From: Artemia franciscana
Lineage: Eukaryota > Arthropoda > Branchiopoda > Anostraca > Artemiidae
Direction: 5' to 3'
NCBI RefSeq assembly: GCF_032884065.1
Contig: NC_088879.1
Location: 18,234,489 to 18,298,488 of the forward strand
DNA: 64,000 bases
Positions 25,501 to 37,710 of the stretch are shown here, piece by piece (positions within the stretch are counted from its first letter, which is position 1; every line of letters begins with the position of its first letter). The translations under genes and the position numbers were made by a program. The notes beneath the pieces were generated by a model that saw nothing but the letters and a program-made list of their open reading frames with translations, was not told the origin of the DNA and did not search any database.

Positions 25501-28500
25501 CATTTTGCGCTAGAACATTTTGTCCCTTAACATACGTGAGCTCTATGAAGTGACAACTTTTTATAATAGGAAATAATTACTCGTCAACTTTTCAGAGATT
25601 TGTCTAAAGTGTATTTTTAAGACGCAAAATATTGGATTCTCTCAGGGAGTTAGTTTGATCAAGTTTGAGCATGTTTGAGCAAAGAACAGGGGGAGGGGTA
25701 TGAGTGCATGGAGTACTCATATTTTGCGATTTATATAATCTTACCGTGATTTTGCGGATTTTCATAATATTTACCTACCACTCTTCGAGCCAACAGAAAC
25801 TAAAAACAAACAGAAAGTAAATCCAATAATTTTCTTTCTTTTCACTTTTAATATTTACCTACCACTCTTCGAGCCAACAGAAACTAAAAACAAACAGAAA
25901 GTAAATCCAATAATTTTCTGTCTTTTCACTTGAAAAGACTGCAGTGTCGCCTAAAATAAGCAGAAGTTGCCTATCTATGAGATGGGCTGCAATCCCAATA
26001 AAAGACGGGTTTTTCAATTACAACAAACGTGTTTAAATATTTTAACGGACCGAGATCCGTTGATTTTTGAATTTGAAAAAAAAAGGGAATAGTTATGGGA
26101 AAAGTCAAAGTCATGGCCAATTGTAGAAAAAAGCCAAGACAGATTGTTCAATTAAGTGGGCAGCCCAGTCAAGGGTTAATTTTATCCCTTTGATTGCCGT
26201 TGTTACTGTCTCCAATAAAATGAAAAAATAAAACCAATAAAATCAATAAAATGAAACCCCAAACTTTATTTTTCCGTATCAATTTCGTAATTAAGTAGAA
26301 ATTAATAAAATAAATCAAAGGAAAATGATAAAAGACAGTAACTAAAAGTCATAACAATTGGCGAGACGTACGTGTTTTTTAATACGAATATCGCCTTGCG
26401 TATGATCTGGATTCTAAATAAACAGACAGCGACTATTTTTCTTAAGTGGAAGGGTGGGGTACAATCCATGAGAGGTATACATACCATAGGTTGATGATTG
26501 AAGGTCAAGATGTTGAAATCTCTGTATTATCTTCTTTGTTTCTTTTTAGACCCCGCCAATGACAATGTTCCCTTTGAATCGGACATAAACATATCTGAAC
26601 TAATTACATTAGAAGATGTCATGGAGCAGTTGAAACTTGGGCCAAATGGAGGACTGATATACTGCCTTGAATACTTGGAAAAGAACGTTGACTGGCTTAT
26701 ATCTAAAATCAACAGTTTCAAAAATTCGTATTTTATATTTGATCTTCCTGGACAGGTAAATACTTTGTCGTCATGAGCTCACGGGATAGAAAACTAATAG
26801 GAGAGGATGGTCAAATGTGTCTCTGAAAAGAAAAAAAAAACATAACAAAAAATAACCAACCATCATCGATTAGCATTCCGCATCAATATGATAGTTAACT
26901 GTAAATTCGAAATAAGAATGCTAATTTTTTTTTTTTTTTTTTTTTTGTCTTTTTTAATTTAGCTTGCCATTAGATCGGAGATAAAACAACCCTTTTTGCT
27001 TAGCACAAAAGCACAATGGATATACCACGGTTATTTAATTTTTTATATTATTTTTTATTTATTTTATTTTTTCATTTCATGGTATTTTATTTTATTCTTT
27101 TTTATCGCAAGGCAATATGTTCGATGCAATCTAAAACTAATTAGCATAACTAATGCTAGTTTACAACAAAATAATCTGTCTAATTCCTGAATTTTAATAA
27201 GTTATTTCCTTCTTAGGTTTTATAATTTTAATAAATTAATTCAGGTTGTTTGGGATATTTGTACTCTGCTGGGTAAAGGTTCCCTGTAAAGGGAGGCACT
27301 AGTGAATGTTAGTTCCCATCAAACCCATTTAAAATTTTTAATTTTCTCTTACTAGCTTCTACTTTTTAAGAATGACCCTTCAATTTTTTTTATTTCAGAA
27401 TAATTTCTAATTTTGGCAGTGTAATATACACGAGTAGAGAGATTCAGCTAAAAAAGACGATGAAAGACATGGTTGAGGCGTTAAGTCTCCATCTCTTTGC
27501 ACAAAAAAGAAGAGCCCATTGCAGTGTCTGAAGTATTGCATTAGACAACTCTTTACAAAACAAGCTATTTACCGGAAAATTATTTATTAAGAAAAAAAAA
27601 CTGCTCTAAAATTGTTGACCATTAATTTTTTAAATTCTAAAGAGATTAATATCTAAGTGTAGCAATAATATTCTAAGCTCTCCTTAAAAAGAAAAAAAAA
27701 ATAAATGCTAAAGAGCGTAATATTTCCAATCCCTGTTTTAAATTTAAACTAGAATTGAATTTAAGATGACGAATTGAACTGGAGAACTGCAATTCTAATC
27801 ACAACGGAGATAACTAAATAACTCTATTTCCTGCAAGACCTTTGTTTAGTATACATGTGTGTAGTAATCCCAACTAGTAAAAACTACATAAGTTTGTTTT
27901 TTTTCGTTTTGAAATATGGCAGTAGGGATAAACTGCTTTACGGTAACTTGTTTTGATATTGTAAAAAAAAATTGTTGATCCAAGTCAAATTAACCGTCTT
28001 GAATCAGTTTTTTTTTGTCGTTTTGAAATACGGCAGTAGGGGCGAATTGCTTTCGGTAAACTTGTTTCGATATTGTAAAAAAAAATTGTTGATCCAAGTG
28101 AAATTAACCGTCATGAATCAGTTTTTTTTGTCGTTTTGAAATATGGCAGTAGGGGCAAACTGCTTTACGGTAAACTTGTTTCGATATTGTAAAAAAAAAT
28201 TGTTGATTCAAGTGAAATTAACCGTCATGAATCAGTTTTTTTATCGTTTTGAAATATGGCAGTAGGGGCAAACTGCTTTACGATAAACTTGTTTCGATAT
28301 TGTAAAAAAAAATTGTTGATCCAAGTGAAATTAACCGTCATGAATCAGTTAAAATATATATTTCAGAAAGTATATGAGAGTGTTGTTAGCTCTTTGAATT
28401 AAAATTGAATTGTTGTGGGCATCAAGTCATGGCTAATTGTAGAAAAAGCCAAGACAGTTCAATTGAGTGAGAAGCAAACCTGGCATTAACCCCCCCCCCC

Positions 28501-31500
28501 TTCCTTATTAGGATTGTATAAAAAGGAGGTTGGTTCATTTTTTAATATATATGTCTATTTATAATCCGTCCATGCGTCATTGCTGGAGCAGTAGAACCAA
28601 GGTAGATAGTCAAAGAGCTAGCCCAACAACCTTCTTAATCGTAGTAATGAACTTTTTTCCTGGAAACGGTGGTTTACCCTACTTGTGTATTTTTACCGAA
28701 TCTATGGTTGAAATGTAGATATTTAGCTTATACAAATATTTCTTTTCCAAAGGGCCATAAAGGATCCTTCTGTTTAATAATTAAATAAAAAAAAACTAGT
28801 TTTTTGTACTGAAAGTAAGGAGCGACATTAAAACTTAAAACGAACAGAAATTACTCCGTATATGAAATGGGTTGTCCCCTCCGCAGTCCCTCGCTCTTTA
28901 CGCTAAAGTTTGACTCTTTGCCACAATTCTACTTTTTAAAACAATTAAAAACTTTAGCGTAAAGAGCGAGGGACTGCGGAGGGGACAACCCATTTCATAT
29001 ACGGAGTAATTTCTGTTCGTTTTAAGTTTTAATGTCGCTCCTTACTTTCAGTACAAAAAACTAGTTTTTTTTTTATTTAATTTCTGAACGTTTTTGAATT
29101 AATGCATGTTTGATTTTGGCTCTCCGCACATAAATTATTGAAATGAAATTAGTATATTAATTTTTTTTTTGGCTAAATGGCTTTCTCTTAGTTTTGATCA
29201 GACGATTTTGAGAAATAAGGGGTGGGGAAGGAGGCCTAGCTGCCCTCCAATTTTTCGGTTACTTAAAAAGGCTACTAGAACTTTTAATATTCAACGAACG
29301 TTTTTATTAGTAAAAAATATACGTACCTTAAGAATTAACTTACGTAACAAACTTTTATATTCTTATATTTTTATTATGTGTACGAGGGGGTTTGTACCCT
29401 CGTTAATGCCTCGCTCTTTACACTAAATCGTAAGTTTTGTCCCAATTCTTTAAGAATGACCCCTGAATCAAAAAGGCCGTAGAATAAATAGTTGAAATCA
29501 CTAAAAATATTTTAGCATAAAGAGCGAGGTATTTATCTCCTCCTAAATAACTCGCTCTTTACGCTAAAGTATTTTTAGAACCCCTCATATGCGTAATAAT
29601 CTCTGTTCGTTTTAAATTTCAATGCTATTCCTTACTTTCATTTGAAAAAACGTTTTCATGTTTATTTTTTCATTTTTTTTTATAGTAATGCTAGAAAATC
29701 CTGCGCCCTTTTCATTGAATTTTTCTTCCCCCATGACATATTCCTCAAAGGAAAGATCCTCCCATCAACCCCACCCCCCAAACCAAAAAATCCCCATGAA
29801 AACGTCTGTACACTTCCCAATAACCATTACTATATGTAAACACTGGTCAAAGTTTGTAACTTGCAGCCCCTCCCTCAGGGATCGTGGAGGAGTAAGTCAT
29901 TCCCAAAGACAGTTATTATGGTTTTCGACTATGTTGAACAAAATGGCTATCTTAAAACTTTAATCTGTTGACTTTTGGAAAAAATGAGCATGGGAGGGGG
30001 CCTATTTGCCCTCCAATTTTTTTGGTCACTTAAAAAGGGCACTAGAACTTTTCATTTCCGTTAGAATGAGCCCTCTCGCGACATTCAAGGACCACTTGGT
30101 CGATAAGGTGACCCCTGGGAAAAAAAACAAAAAAAACAACAAACAAACAAATAAACACGCACCCGTGATTTGTCTTCTGGCAAAAAATACAAAATTCCAC
30201 ATTTTTATGATAGGAGCTTGAAATTTTTGCTATAGAGTCCTCTGATATACCAAATGCGATAGAGATTCTATAAAGATTCTATAAATATATGCGATAAAGA
30301 TTCTATGACTTTTAGGGGATGTTTCCCCCTTTTTTCCAAAATAGGGCAAATTTTCTCAGGCTTGTAGATAGGAGCTTGAAACTTCTATAGTAGGGTTAAG
30401 TTATATATTTAGAATCAGCGTAAAAATTCAATTCTTTTGATGTATCTTTTAGCATCAAAATTCCGTTTTTTGGAGTTCCGTTTACTATTGAGCCGGGTCG
30501 CCCCTTACTACAGTTCCTTACCACGAACTGTTTGAAAAGAAAATAATTCGGTATTTGTAGATAGGAGCTTGAAACTTCTATAGTAGGGTAAACTTATATA
30601 TTCAGAATCAGCGTAAAAATTCAATTCTTTTGATGTATCTTTTAGCATCAAAATTCCGTTTTTTGGAGTTCCGTTTACTATTGAGCCGGGTCGCCCCTTA
30701 CTACAGTTCCTTACCACGAACTGTTTGAAAAGAAAATAATTCGGTATTTCGGGGCTTCTGACATTATTACTCCTTTGCGGAAGTTAGGCTCAAAATTGAA
30801 AAAGGATTATATTTTTTCTCTGGGCCCCTTCCACCTCTTAGTTCGTTTATTTTCCCGTTAGTTTTCACCTGTTTTCGCTTTATAGTTGTGTTATCTCTTA
30901 GCAGTTCTTTCGTTAGTTGAGTTATGGTTGTGGTATATATGTTTTATCGCTCGTATAGTTGTGTTATTTTCGAATTATACTCCATAATAGAGAGGCTCCG
31001 AACACCCAGCATTGTATATTAAACTCTTAATTTGACGTTTTTTTCTAACGTGACCAGATTCGTCCTGCGCCCTTTTCATTGAATTTTTCCCCCCATGGCA
31101 TATTTCTCCAAGGAAATATCCTCCCACATAGCCCCCTCCCTCAACCCTACCCCCAAAACCAAAAAAATCCCCCCTGAAAACGTCTGTACACTTCTCAATA
31201 ACCATTATTATATGTAAACACTGGTTGAAGTTTGTAACTTGCAACCCCTCCCCCAGGGACTGTGGGGGAGTAAGTCATCCCCAAAAACATAGTTATTATG
31301 ATTTTCGACTATGCTAAATAAAATGGCTATCTCAAAATTTTGATCCGTTGACTTTGGGAAAAAAATGAGCGTGGGAGGGGGCCTAGATGCCCTCCAATTT
31401 TTTTGGTCACTTAAAAAAGGCCCTAGAACTTTTCATTTCCGTTAGAATGAGCCCTCTTGCGACATTCTAGGACCACTTGGTCGATACGATGACCCCTGGG

Positions 31501-31535
<35 letters not shown>

Positions 31536-34500
31536 AAACAAACAAACAAATAAACACGCACCCGTGATTTGTCTTCTGGCAAAAAATGCAAAATTCCACA
31601 TTTTTGTAGATAGGAGCTTGAAACTTCTATTGTAGGGTTCTCTGATACGCTGAATCTGATGGTGTCATTTTCGTTAAGATCCTACGACTTTTAGGGGGTG
31701 TTTCCCCCTATTTTCCTAAATAAGGCAAATTTTCTCAGGCTCGTAACTTTTGATGGCTAAGACTAAACTTGATGAAACTTATATATTTAAAATCAGCATT
31801 AAACATGCGATTCTTTTGATGTAGCTATTGATATCAAAATTCAATTTTTTAGAGTTTTGGTTACTATTAAGCCGGATCGCTCCTTACTACAGTTCGTTAC
31901 CACGAACTGTTTGATATAAATCATAAACTCTGTAGTAGAAAAAATATACAAAGAAATTTATTTCGAAGTAGGGGTAAATTAGAAAAAAGTATAAATAAGC
32001 GTATTCCATGGAAAATGTTGTAAAAAATCGTCAAAGTTTTGGGATATTTGATATGTCACTATTTTACTGTACTTCGCGCATTTTTTAGTATGCCAGAGAG
32101 CTCTACTGTAGAAATTTCAAGAAGAAAGATCAGGGATGTGTGTTTATTTGTTTTTCATCTTTTCCGTCCGGGGTAATCGTCTCGGCCCAATGGTCCTAGA
32201 ATATCGAATGAGGCTCATTCAAACGGGAATATACAGTTCTAGTACCCCTTTTAAGTGCCTAAAGAGATTGGAGGGCAACTAGCTCCCTCCCACGCCCCTT
32301 TTAATTCCAAAGACGTTTGGTCATAATTTTGAGATAACCAAATGGTTCAGCATAGTTGAAAGGTAAAATAGCTATGCCTCTGGGGATGACGTGACCCCTC
32401 ATAGCCCCCGGGGAAAAGACTCTTAGTTATGCAATTTGCCCTTTATTTACATACTGTGTTTATTATTGGGAACTATACGTAATCTTTTTGGGGAAGGGAA
32501 GGGAATTTCCTGTTGAGGGGATTTTCCAGGGGAACTGCCCACGGGGGGGGGGGGGCATTTCCTGGCATGAATTGAAAAACGGTCGGTAACTGAATAAACA
32601 ACAGGTTTTCTTCCACTAAAAGTAAGGAGCAACATTTAAACTTTAGACGAACAGAAATTATTCCGTACATTAGGGGTGCTGCCTCCCTCTCCAATCCTCC
32701 GGTCGTTACGCTAAAGTTTTTTAGTGTTTTAAAAAAGCTTCTGATTTTGATTCAACGGTCTTTGTGTTTTAACAATTGTTTCTGAAAGAATTTGACAAAC
32801 ATTTCAACTTTAGCGTAACGAGTGGGGGATTGTGGATGGGGCATCTTCCTCGTGTACATAATGATTTCTGTTGGTTTAAAATTTTAATGCTGCTCCTTTC
32901 TTTTAGTGGAAAAAACTTTTTTTTATTCAACGAACTCAGGTTCAACCCGCGAAATGGTTCTGGAATACTGGCTCAATGTATAAATAATATAGTTGTATAT
33001 TTTTTTTCTAAAGTTAAATACTGCTACCCTGATCGTAACTAATTTTACTATGCTTCTAGTCTTTGTCATTTTTTTGTAAATGTTTTATTTGTATATGTTC
33101 TTTTAAATGTCTTTGTACTGTTTACCTAAATTTCATTGATATATTTTTGTCTTTCCATGAGCTTTCTACTTCCACAAAAGAAAAGAGATTGTACTTGAAA
33201 AACAAGAGATAAACTTCCTTGTGAAATTTGTTTTATGAACTCTAGGACTATTAATGAAAAGAGCAACTTGAGCTCAAAGTTCTGTTAGCGATGTTTTCTG
33301 TAGTTGCGCGCAGACCCTCTCACTGTTCTGATCACTCTTGCGTCAGTTACAAAATAATAATAAGTTATATTGTGGTCATCAAATATATTCCCCTTAAATT
33401 TGTCAAATCTAATTAAAGTAAAATCAGACGGGTATGGAACCCATTCAAAACAAATTCTTGGGTCCCCTGGCTGGTAAGGTCAGATTCTTATTTCATAAAA
33501 AATGACTATCACAAGCTGAGATGGGCCATTCGCACTTTAAAATGGTGCACAGGCCTGAAATCTTTGCTGAATTTTATCAGTTTGAGAGTAGACTTTGCGT
33601 TGGTCGTTGCTTCTCCGTCTCCTTACCGTATGCTCACTTTTCCATTTCCGAGAAGAATGGTTGCGCCCAACAGCTCTTGAATTCTTTTATTAAATTGTAA
33701 TTTCCACTTTTTCACTTGTTAAATTTGACTGTAATTTGATCAATGACTTAGTGATACCTTAGTTCTTCTGCCCTAGAAATGACGCATGGACGGATGATAG
33801 ATGCACTTATCTATTAAGAAATGAACTGACATCATCTTTATACAATCCTAATAAGGGATTATGCCAGATTTGCCTCTCACTCAATCGACCTGTCTGTCTT
33901 GGCTTTTTCTACAATTAGGTATGGCTTGATGCCTAATATTGATTTTTAATTTTGAAAAATAGTAGGTTGACCCTAGAAAATCAAAATGTATTACTTGCAG
34001 CCTCTTTTGCAATCGCAACAATCAATTCAACAATAAGTGGAGGTGTTAATAATTCACCCTTCTTAATATTCTTCCTGGCTGTGGTTTTGACAGCATAGAA
34101 AAAACCATCACCGTGCCACTTTCCCCGTTTTCACTTGTTAATTTGACTTTAATTTGATCTACTTCTTAAATGGTCGGAAACGCTGGAAAGACGGCTGGGG
34201 GAATGTACAGGCAGAGATCAGAGAGATCATGCCGCTAGGAGCGTATCGTTTGCCCTCTAATGATTTAATTTGAAGTTTTCTATTTCGCTGGAACTCTTTC
34301 TATCATCATTTCTCAAAAATCTGCAAAAAGAGGGATTTTAGCTCAAATGGGCAAAAAGTTTGCAATTCCCGTTTGTAGAGGGAAAGAGTGCAATGAGGTA
34401 AAAAAGTGCAAAAACTACGAAAGTGTACAAGTTGGCAACCCTGGTGTAATCTCAGGACCTAATCATCTTGAAGTTTTGTTGCGTAAAGACATGCGTGACT

Positions 34501-36347
34501 TTCTTGTGCTGGTGCCATCTTTAACAAAGCTGTTAAGAGACATTTTGACACGAAAATTCAAAAGCATTATAATATACCTATTCTCTCTGACGGGGAAAGT
34601 GTCGGAAATTGTTTAGGTTAGCTTGTGTGCTAGATTATGGACACTTCTTAAAAGATTCTTTAAGATAACCTTGTGGTTTGACTATGAATGTCAAAAGAAT
34701 TAGACATACCCAGATTGGCTTCTTAAAGGCTATGCTGTAAATCACAGTTTTTAGTTGTGTTTTTCGGTTTTCTTTATTAAAAATATATATAAAAAAAAAA
34801 CAAATTGTAGGGAAAAAATGTGGACTTTCCACAAATCATACTGATTGTATGCCCGATATGACTGAAAAAAGGATGAAATTGACTGCTGCTTTTCCGTACC
34901 CTAATAAGGCGTGTTTATTTATACGTTTTTTAAGGTTGAGCTGTACACGCATCATGGATCTGTTAAAAAAATAGTTGAAGCTTTGGACAAATTTGGATTG
35001 CGTTTGTGTGCTGTTCATTTGGTGGATTCGCATTACTGTAGTGATCAAGGTACTGTAAATGTTCATGATATTTATTGTTTTTGACGCTAATGTAATTACA
35101 ATTTTTATGTATGGCTGTTTTTTTTTTTTTTTGTCTTTTGTTTACATCTAAGGCCTTCGGCTGCATAATCTTTTTGTTCTTATTATCCAATCTGGTGCTG
35201 TCAGTTGACACTTTGTCAGATAAGAGGACAGGTTTATATACATAGGTAGACATAGACATAGGTTTATATATAAGTACAAGTAAATGTACTAACAGGCCTG
35301 GCCCTTAGGGGAATGAAGATCGAACATTTTTCCCGGAGATGGGAGGTAGAAAACGCTACAAATGTCAGGATCCATGGTTTCTCTTGAGGAAAAACCGCAA
35401 TTTCTTTTCCTAAGATTGACATTTTCTGTTACACATGTTTTTAAGAGTTGCTAACAATCAGACAAATCAAGTAGCTTAAAAAGACCGCAAATATTCAAAA
35501 TATTTGAAGATGTATTTAAATGCTCAAGGTTGCGGCAATGGCTGAAACCTTTAAAACAGTCGAACTTTTTAAATTCCATGTTACTGGGAAAAGGTTTAAA
35601 AAAAAAAGCAATCTACGCTTACTTGTCATTATCTAATGAAAGAAGGAAACTTTGATGTTAAAAATCATTTCTTCATAATCTGCTTTTGTACGCTATATGT
35701 CAATTAAAGGAATAATTGCTAAGAAAGGTATAATGAGTTGTATCCCTCTTTATGATTCCATCCAAGTTCACTCAAGACCATTATCGGTCCATAGTTGAGA
35801 TTATTTTCAGTTTTAATAGAACTACAGATAAGGTTAAAAGCCAATTTAGTTAATATAGTTACTCTTTTTCTTTTTGTGTTATCGTTTGTCTGAATTATAT
35901 ATTTTTTTTCCAGGTAAATTTATTTCTGTTGTCCTCGCATCCCTGACCTCAATGCTTCAACTTTCAATGCCTCAAGTAAATATTCTTTCCAAATGTGATT
36001 TGATCGAACGTTATGGAAAGCTTCAGTTTGGGCTAGAGTTTTATACTGAAGTCTTGGATTTGAACTACCTCATTTCAGCACTAGACGATGACCCATTTAC
36101 AGAGAAATATAATAAATTGACTGCTAAAATAGTTGATGTGCTCGAATCTTACTCATATGTTTCGTTTTTGCCACTTTCCGTGGATGACACCAAAGCTTTA
36201 TTGAAAGTGAAAAATGAAGTTGATAAGGCTAATGGATATGTTTATGGAAGTGGTGAGGAAAGAAATATTCAGAGTTTAATGTCATGTGCTGTTGGGACTG
36301 AATTCCAAGCAGAACGACTGGGTAGGTATCAAGAAAATTTATCCTAG
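22400..36347 (+). CDS. GPN2: GPN-loop GTPase 2 (GPN2), four exons
   Basis: GPN2 is a cytoplasmic dimeric GTPase of the GPN family needed for RNA polymerase II (and III) assembly and nuclear import. Exons 22400-22529, 26550-26755, 34935-35049 and 35914-36347 join in phase to about 294 residues (human 310). Motifs in order: P-loop [10 protein letters not shown] (residues 14-23), [10 protein letters not shown], the defining GPN loop [11 protein letters not shown]3 [17 protein letters not shown]4-like [13 protein letters not shown], and a C-terminal VDKANGY block. The last exon ends LGRYQENLS, aligning with the human LGIQEKYL region, so the gene looks complete. A further splice at GTAGGT near 36321 is possible. 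Introns are 4.0, 8.2 and 0.9 kb. Its ATG directly follows the PSMG3 stop codon and has a poor context (T at -3, T at +4). Confidence 0.95.
24967..25430. repeat. Pair of direct repeats
   Basis: ATGGCCACTTCGAGCAACGA at about 24992 is echoed by ATGGCCACTCCGGGCAACGA at about 25361. The next ~50 bases also match imperfectly (CAGTTCGACCAAATGGCC against CGGTTCGACCAAAAGGCC). They look like two copies of a short dispersed repeat. Confidence 0.6.
25766..25932. repeat. 84-bp tandem duplication
   Basis: AATATTTACCTACCACTCTT through AATCCAATAATTTTC occurs twice in tandem. The copies differ at only one or two positions (TTCTTTC against TTCTGTC), so the duplication is recent. Confidence 0.95.
26550..26755 (+). 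CDS. GPN2: GPN2 exon 2 (GPN loop and G3)
   Basis: Acceptor TTTCTTTTTAG, donor CAG|GTAAAT. Two bases complete the Asp of DPAN, then 68 codons including [19 protein letters not shown] and IFDLPGQ. Confidence 0.95.
27901..28350. repeat. Four tandem copies of a ~113-bp unit
   Basis: TCGTTTTGAAATATGGCAGT, AAAAATTGTTGATCCAAGT and TTAACCGTCATGAATCAG recur four times in order (about 27901, 28012, 28126, 28238). Copies 2-4 are nearly identical; copy 1 differs more. Confidence 0.93.
28411..28600 (+). repeat. Dispersed repeat, inverted partner at 33740-33940
   Basis: GGCATCAAGTCATGGCTAAT and AAAAAGCCAAGACAGTTCAA here correspond to the complement near 33890-33935. TTATTAGGATTGTATAAA and CCGTCCATGCGTCATT also pair with the partner. 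A third, shorter copy is at about 26105-26190. The function and family are unknown. Confidence 0.75.
28781..29081. repeat. Near-perfect 301-bp palindrome, family M
   Basis: The arms (28781-28910 and 28952-29081) are complementary almost base for base: TTAAATAAAAAAAAACTAGT and ACTGAAAGTAAGGAGCGACA with their mirrors, around a spacer of about 41 bases. Family members at 552 and 19288 have much more diverged arms, so this copy is young or has been homogenised. Confidence 0.95.
29082..30545 (+). mobile_element. Family M body, with a second palindrome piece
   Basis: It follows the palindrome at 28781 directly. It includes TTTGATCAGACGATTTTGAG, CCCTCCAATTTTTCGGTTAC, a partial palindrome near 29410-29655 and a second body copy from about 29690 to the ACTACAGTTCCTTACCACGA end near 30525. 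No coding frame is supported; open frames here recur with the repeat. Confidence 0.65.
30367..30750. repeat. 192-bp tandem duplication of the family M right end
   Basis: GATAGGAGCTTGAAACTTCT through CTGTTTGAAAAGAAAATAAT occurs at about 30367 and again at about 30559, almost identical. It duplicates the right end of the element. Confidence 0.9.
31060..31915 (+). mobile_element. Family M body, further copy
   Basis: It repeats the order seen at 29690-30545: CCTGCGCCCTTTTCATTGAA, CACTTAAAAAAGGCCCTAGA, an A run (31501-31534), TTTGTCTTCTGGCAAAAAAT and CAGTTCGTTACCACGAACTG at the right end. The 34-base A run sits where the other copies have shorter A-rich tracts. Confidence 0.75.
32140..32930 (-). 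mobile_element. Family M element, inverted orientation
   Basis: The complement of the body (TTTTAAGTGCCTAAAGAGAT, GGAGGGCAACTAGCTCCCTC) leads into a palindromic part (about 32596-32930) with CACTAAAAGTAAGGAGCAAC and its mirror. It therefore faces the copies at 29-31.9 kb. Confidence 0.65.
33740..33940 (-). repeat. Inverted partner of the repeat at 28411
   Basis: CCATGCGTCATT/AATGACGCATGG, ACAATCCTAATAAGG and GTCTTGGCTTTTTCTACAAT pair with the copy at 28411-28600. The two flank the family M cluster in the intron. Confidence 0.75.
34935..35049 (+). CDS. GPN2: GPN2 exon 3
   Basis: Acceptor TTTTTTAAG, donor G|GTACTG. It has 38 codons plus one base: [19 protein letters not shown] to [12 protein letters not shown], matching human [19 protein letters not shown]. 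Confidence 0.95.
35050..35913. other. GPN2 intron 3
   Basis: 0.86 kb, AT-rich, with a short GTTTATATA direct repeat near 35230-35270. No other feature seen. Confidence 0.85.
35914..36347 (+). CDS. GPN2: GPN2 exon 4 (terminal)
   Basis: Acceptor TTTTTTTTCCAG. Two bases complete a Gly codon, then 143 codons to TAG. It contains [20 protein letters not shown], the G4-like [20 protein letters not shown] and the C-terminal [15 protein letters not shown] block. Confidence 0.95.
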
Positions 36348-37710
36348 GAGTAATGAACAGACAATTATACATGTCCTTCGGTTTTTAACAAATATATTTT
36401 GTCTGTATATGTTTTAAGAACTTTTCCTTTTTTGCTGACATACTGGCGCCAACTCACTAAAATGTAGGGGGATGACGCAAAATATATATTTCAAAATTTA
36501 GGGGGCAATTTCGTTCAATTTCTTCTTTTTTTTCAACGAAAACACCAAAAAAAGCATTTTTCACAATCTAGGGGAAGGGAGGGCGGGCAAGTTCCCTTTT
36601 TCTTACCATCTGTTTAGGCGGGAGATGTTCAGCATATTATCCAGCTGCCTTTCTAATTGCTTATCCATTCCCAAGTTTTATGGCCTAATTACAACATTTG
36701 TGAATTGAAAGAACATTTCTGTATCGATATAGATACATATGTTCCGCACAATTTTAGCACAAGTGTCACGAGTTAGAAGTCTCAAGAAGCCTTTCATGCA
36801 GATGTAACTCAAAATCTGTAGCTATGAGGTTTGGGAGCCACTTGTAAAACCGACTGTGAGATATGAAAGCGTTGATGATAGTACTTGCACGTTAAGTATA
36901 GGAAGTTATTGTTATTTACTAAATTTAATAGGAACGAATTAAGAGACGGCAACATAATAAAATCCTGTATTCTCTTGTGTATTATAGTAATTGATCATTG
37001 GGGGAGGTTTTTTCGACATATAAGGAGAGAAGAGTGAAAATGAAAACTTTACCCACAGAACAAACATAATCTTTCCTATTTAGACCGGTACTGTCTCATC
37101 TACCTGTTACTGTCCTCTTTTTGACAGTAACTCTGAAACTCTTTTCTCAAGAATACTTGACGATATCCGGACACACTGCTTCCAGCCAAATGGATGACGT
37201 TTCAAGGGTTATACGTTCTGAATTATTAAGTTTCCCACTGTGATGTGTTGCAAATCACCCATATTTTATTTATTTATTTTTTAATGACAACACTGGGAAT
37301 TTTGTGCTTCTGCCCTCTTTACCTTAAAAAAGAAAACTGGATATGCGCCTGACGTCACGGCAATCTCCTCCCACCCCACCACCACTAATTTTTTTGTCTT
37401 CCCCTGTATTTTAAAAACTACCCTTGGTCGGTCATTTCATTGACATTCCTGTAGTTTGGTATTTTAATTGGAAAAGAATGTTGACAAAATTATTCCTCCC
37501 CCTTGTCGTAAATTAAAATCTTACTTAATACAAACTTGTTTTAAACATAATCTTCTGAGCCTTATAAGTAGGAAAGGAGTGAAGACACAAACTTGAAAAT
37601 ACTTTTCACGCCTAACTTCGGCTGTAGTCATTTTCTGATCGAACTTCGGATTGGTTGTTCCTAAGTTACAGCACCTACAATTTTTTTACCAGGCTATTTT
37701 ATTTTACTTC
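36348..37710. other. GPN2 3' flank; no recognised gene
   Basis: It presumably begins with the GPN2 3' UTR. AATAAA near 36957 could be a distant poly(A) signal, but no clear signal lies close to the stop. The rest is unassigned. Confidence 0.4.

Larger units (their letters stand above)
22530..26549. other. GPN2 intron 1
   Basis: 4.0 kb, AT-rich. It contains two small duplications described separately, near 24967/25347 and at 25766-25932. A segment near 26105-26190 is also homologous to the dispersed repeat at 28411. No other gene was seen. Confidence 0.8.
26756..34934. other. GPN2 intron 2, repeat-packed
   Basis: 8.2 kb. It holds a homopolymer T run (about 26930), a four-copy tandem repeat, an inverted pair of dispersed repeats and at least four pieces of family M. 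The open frame at 34347-34616 has no recognisable domain. Confidence 0.8.

Noticed and set aside
34347-34616. 89-residue frame in GPN2 intron 2
   Set aside because: It begins at an ATG but shows no family resemblance or splice-site support.
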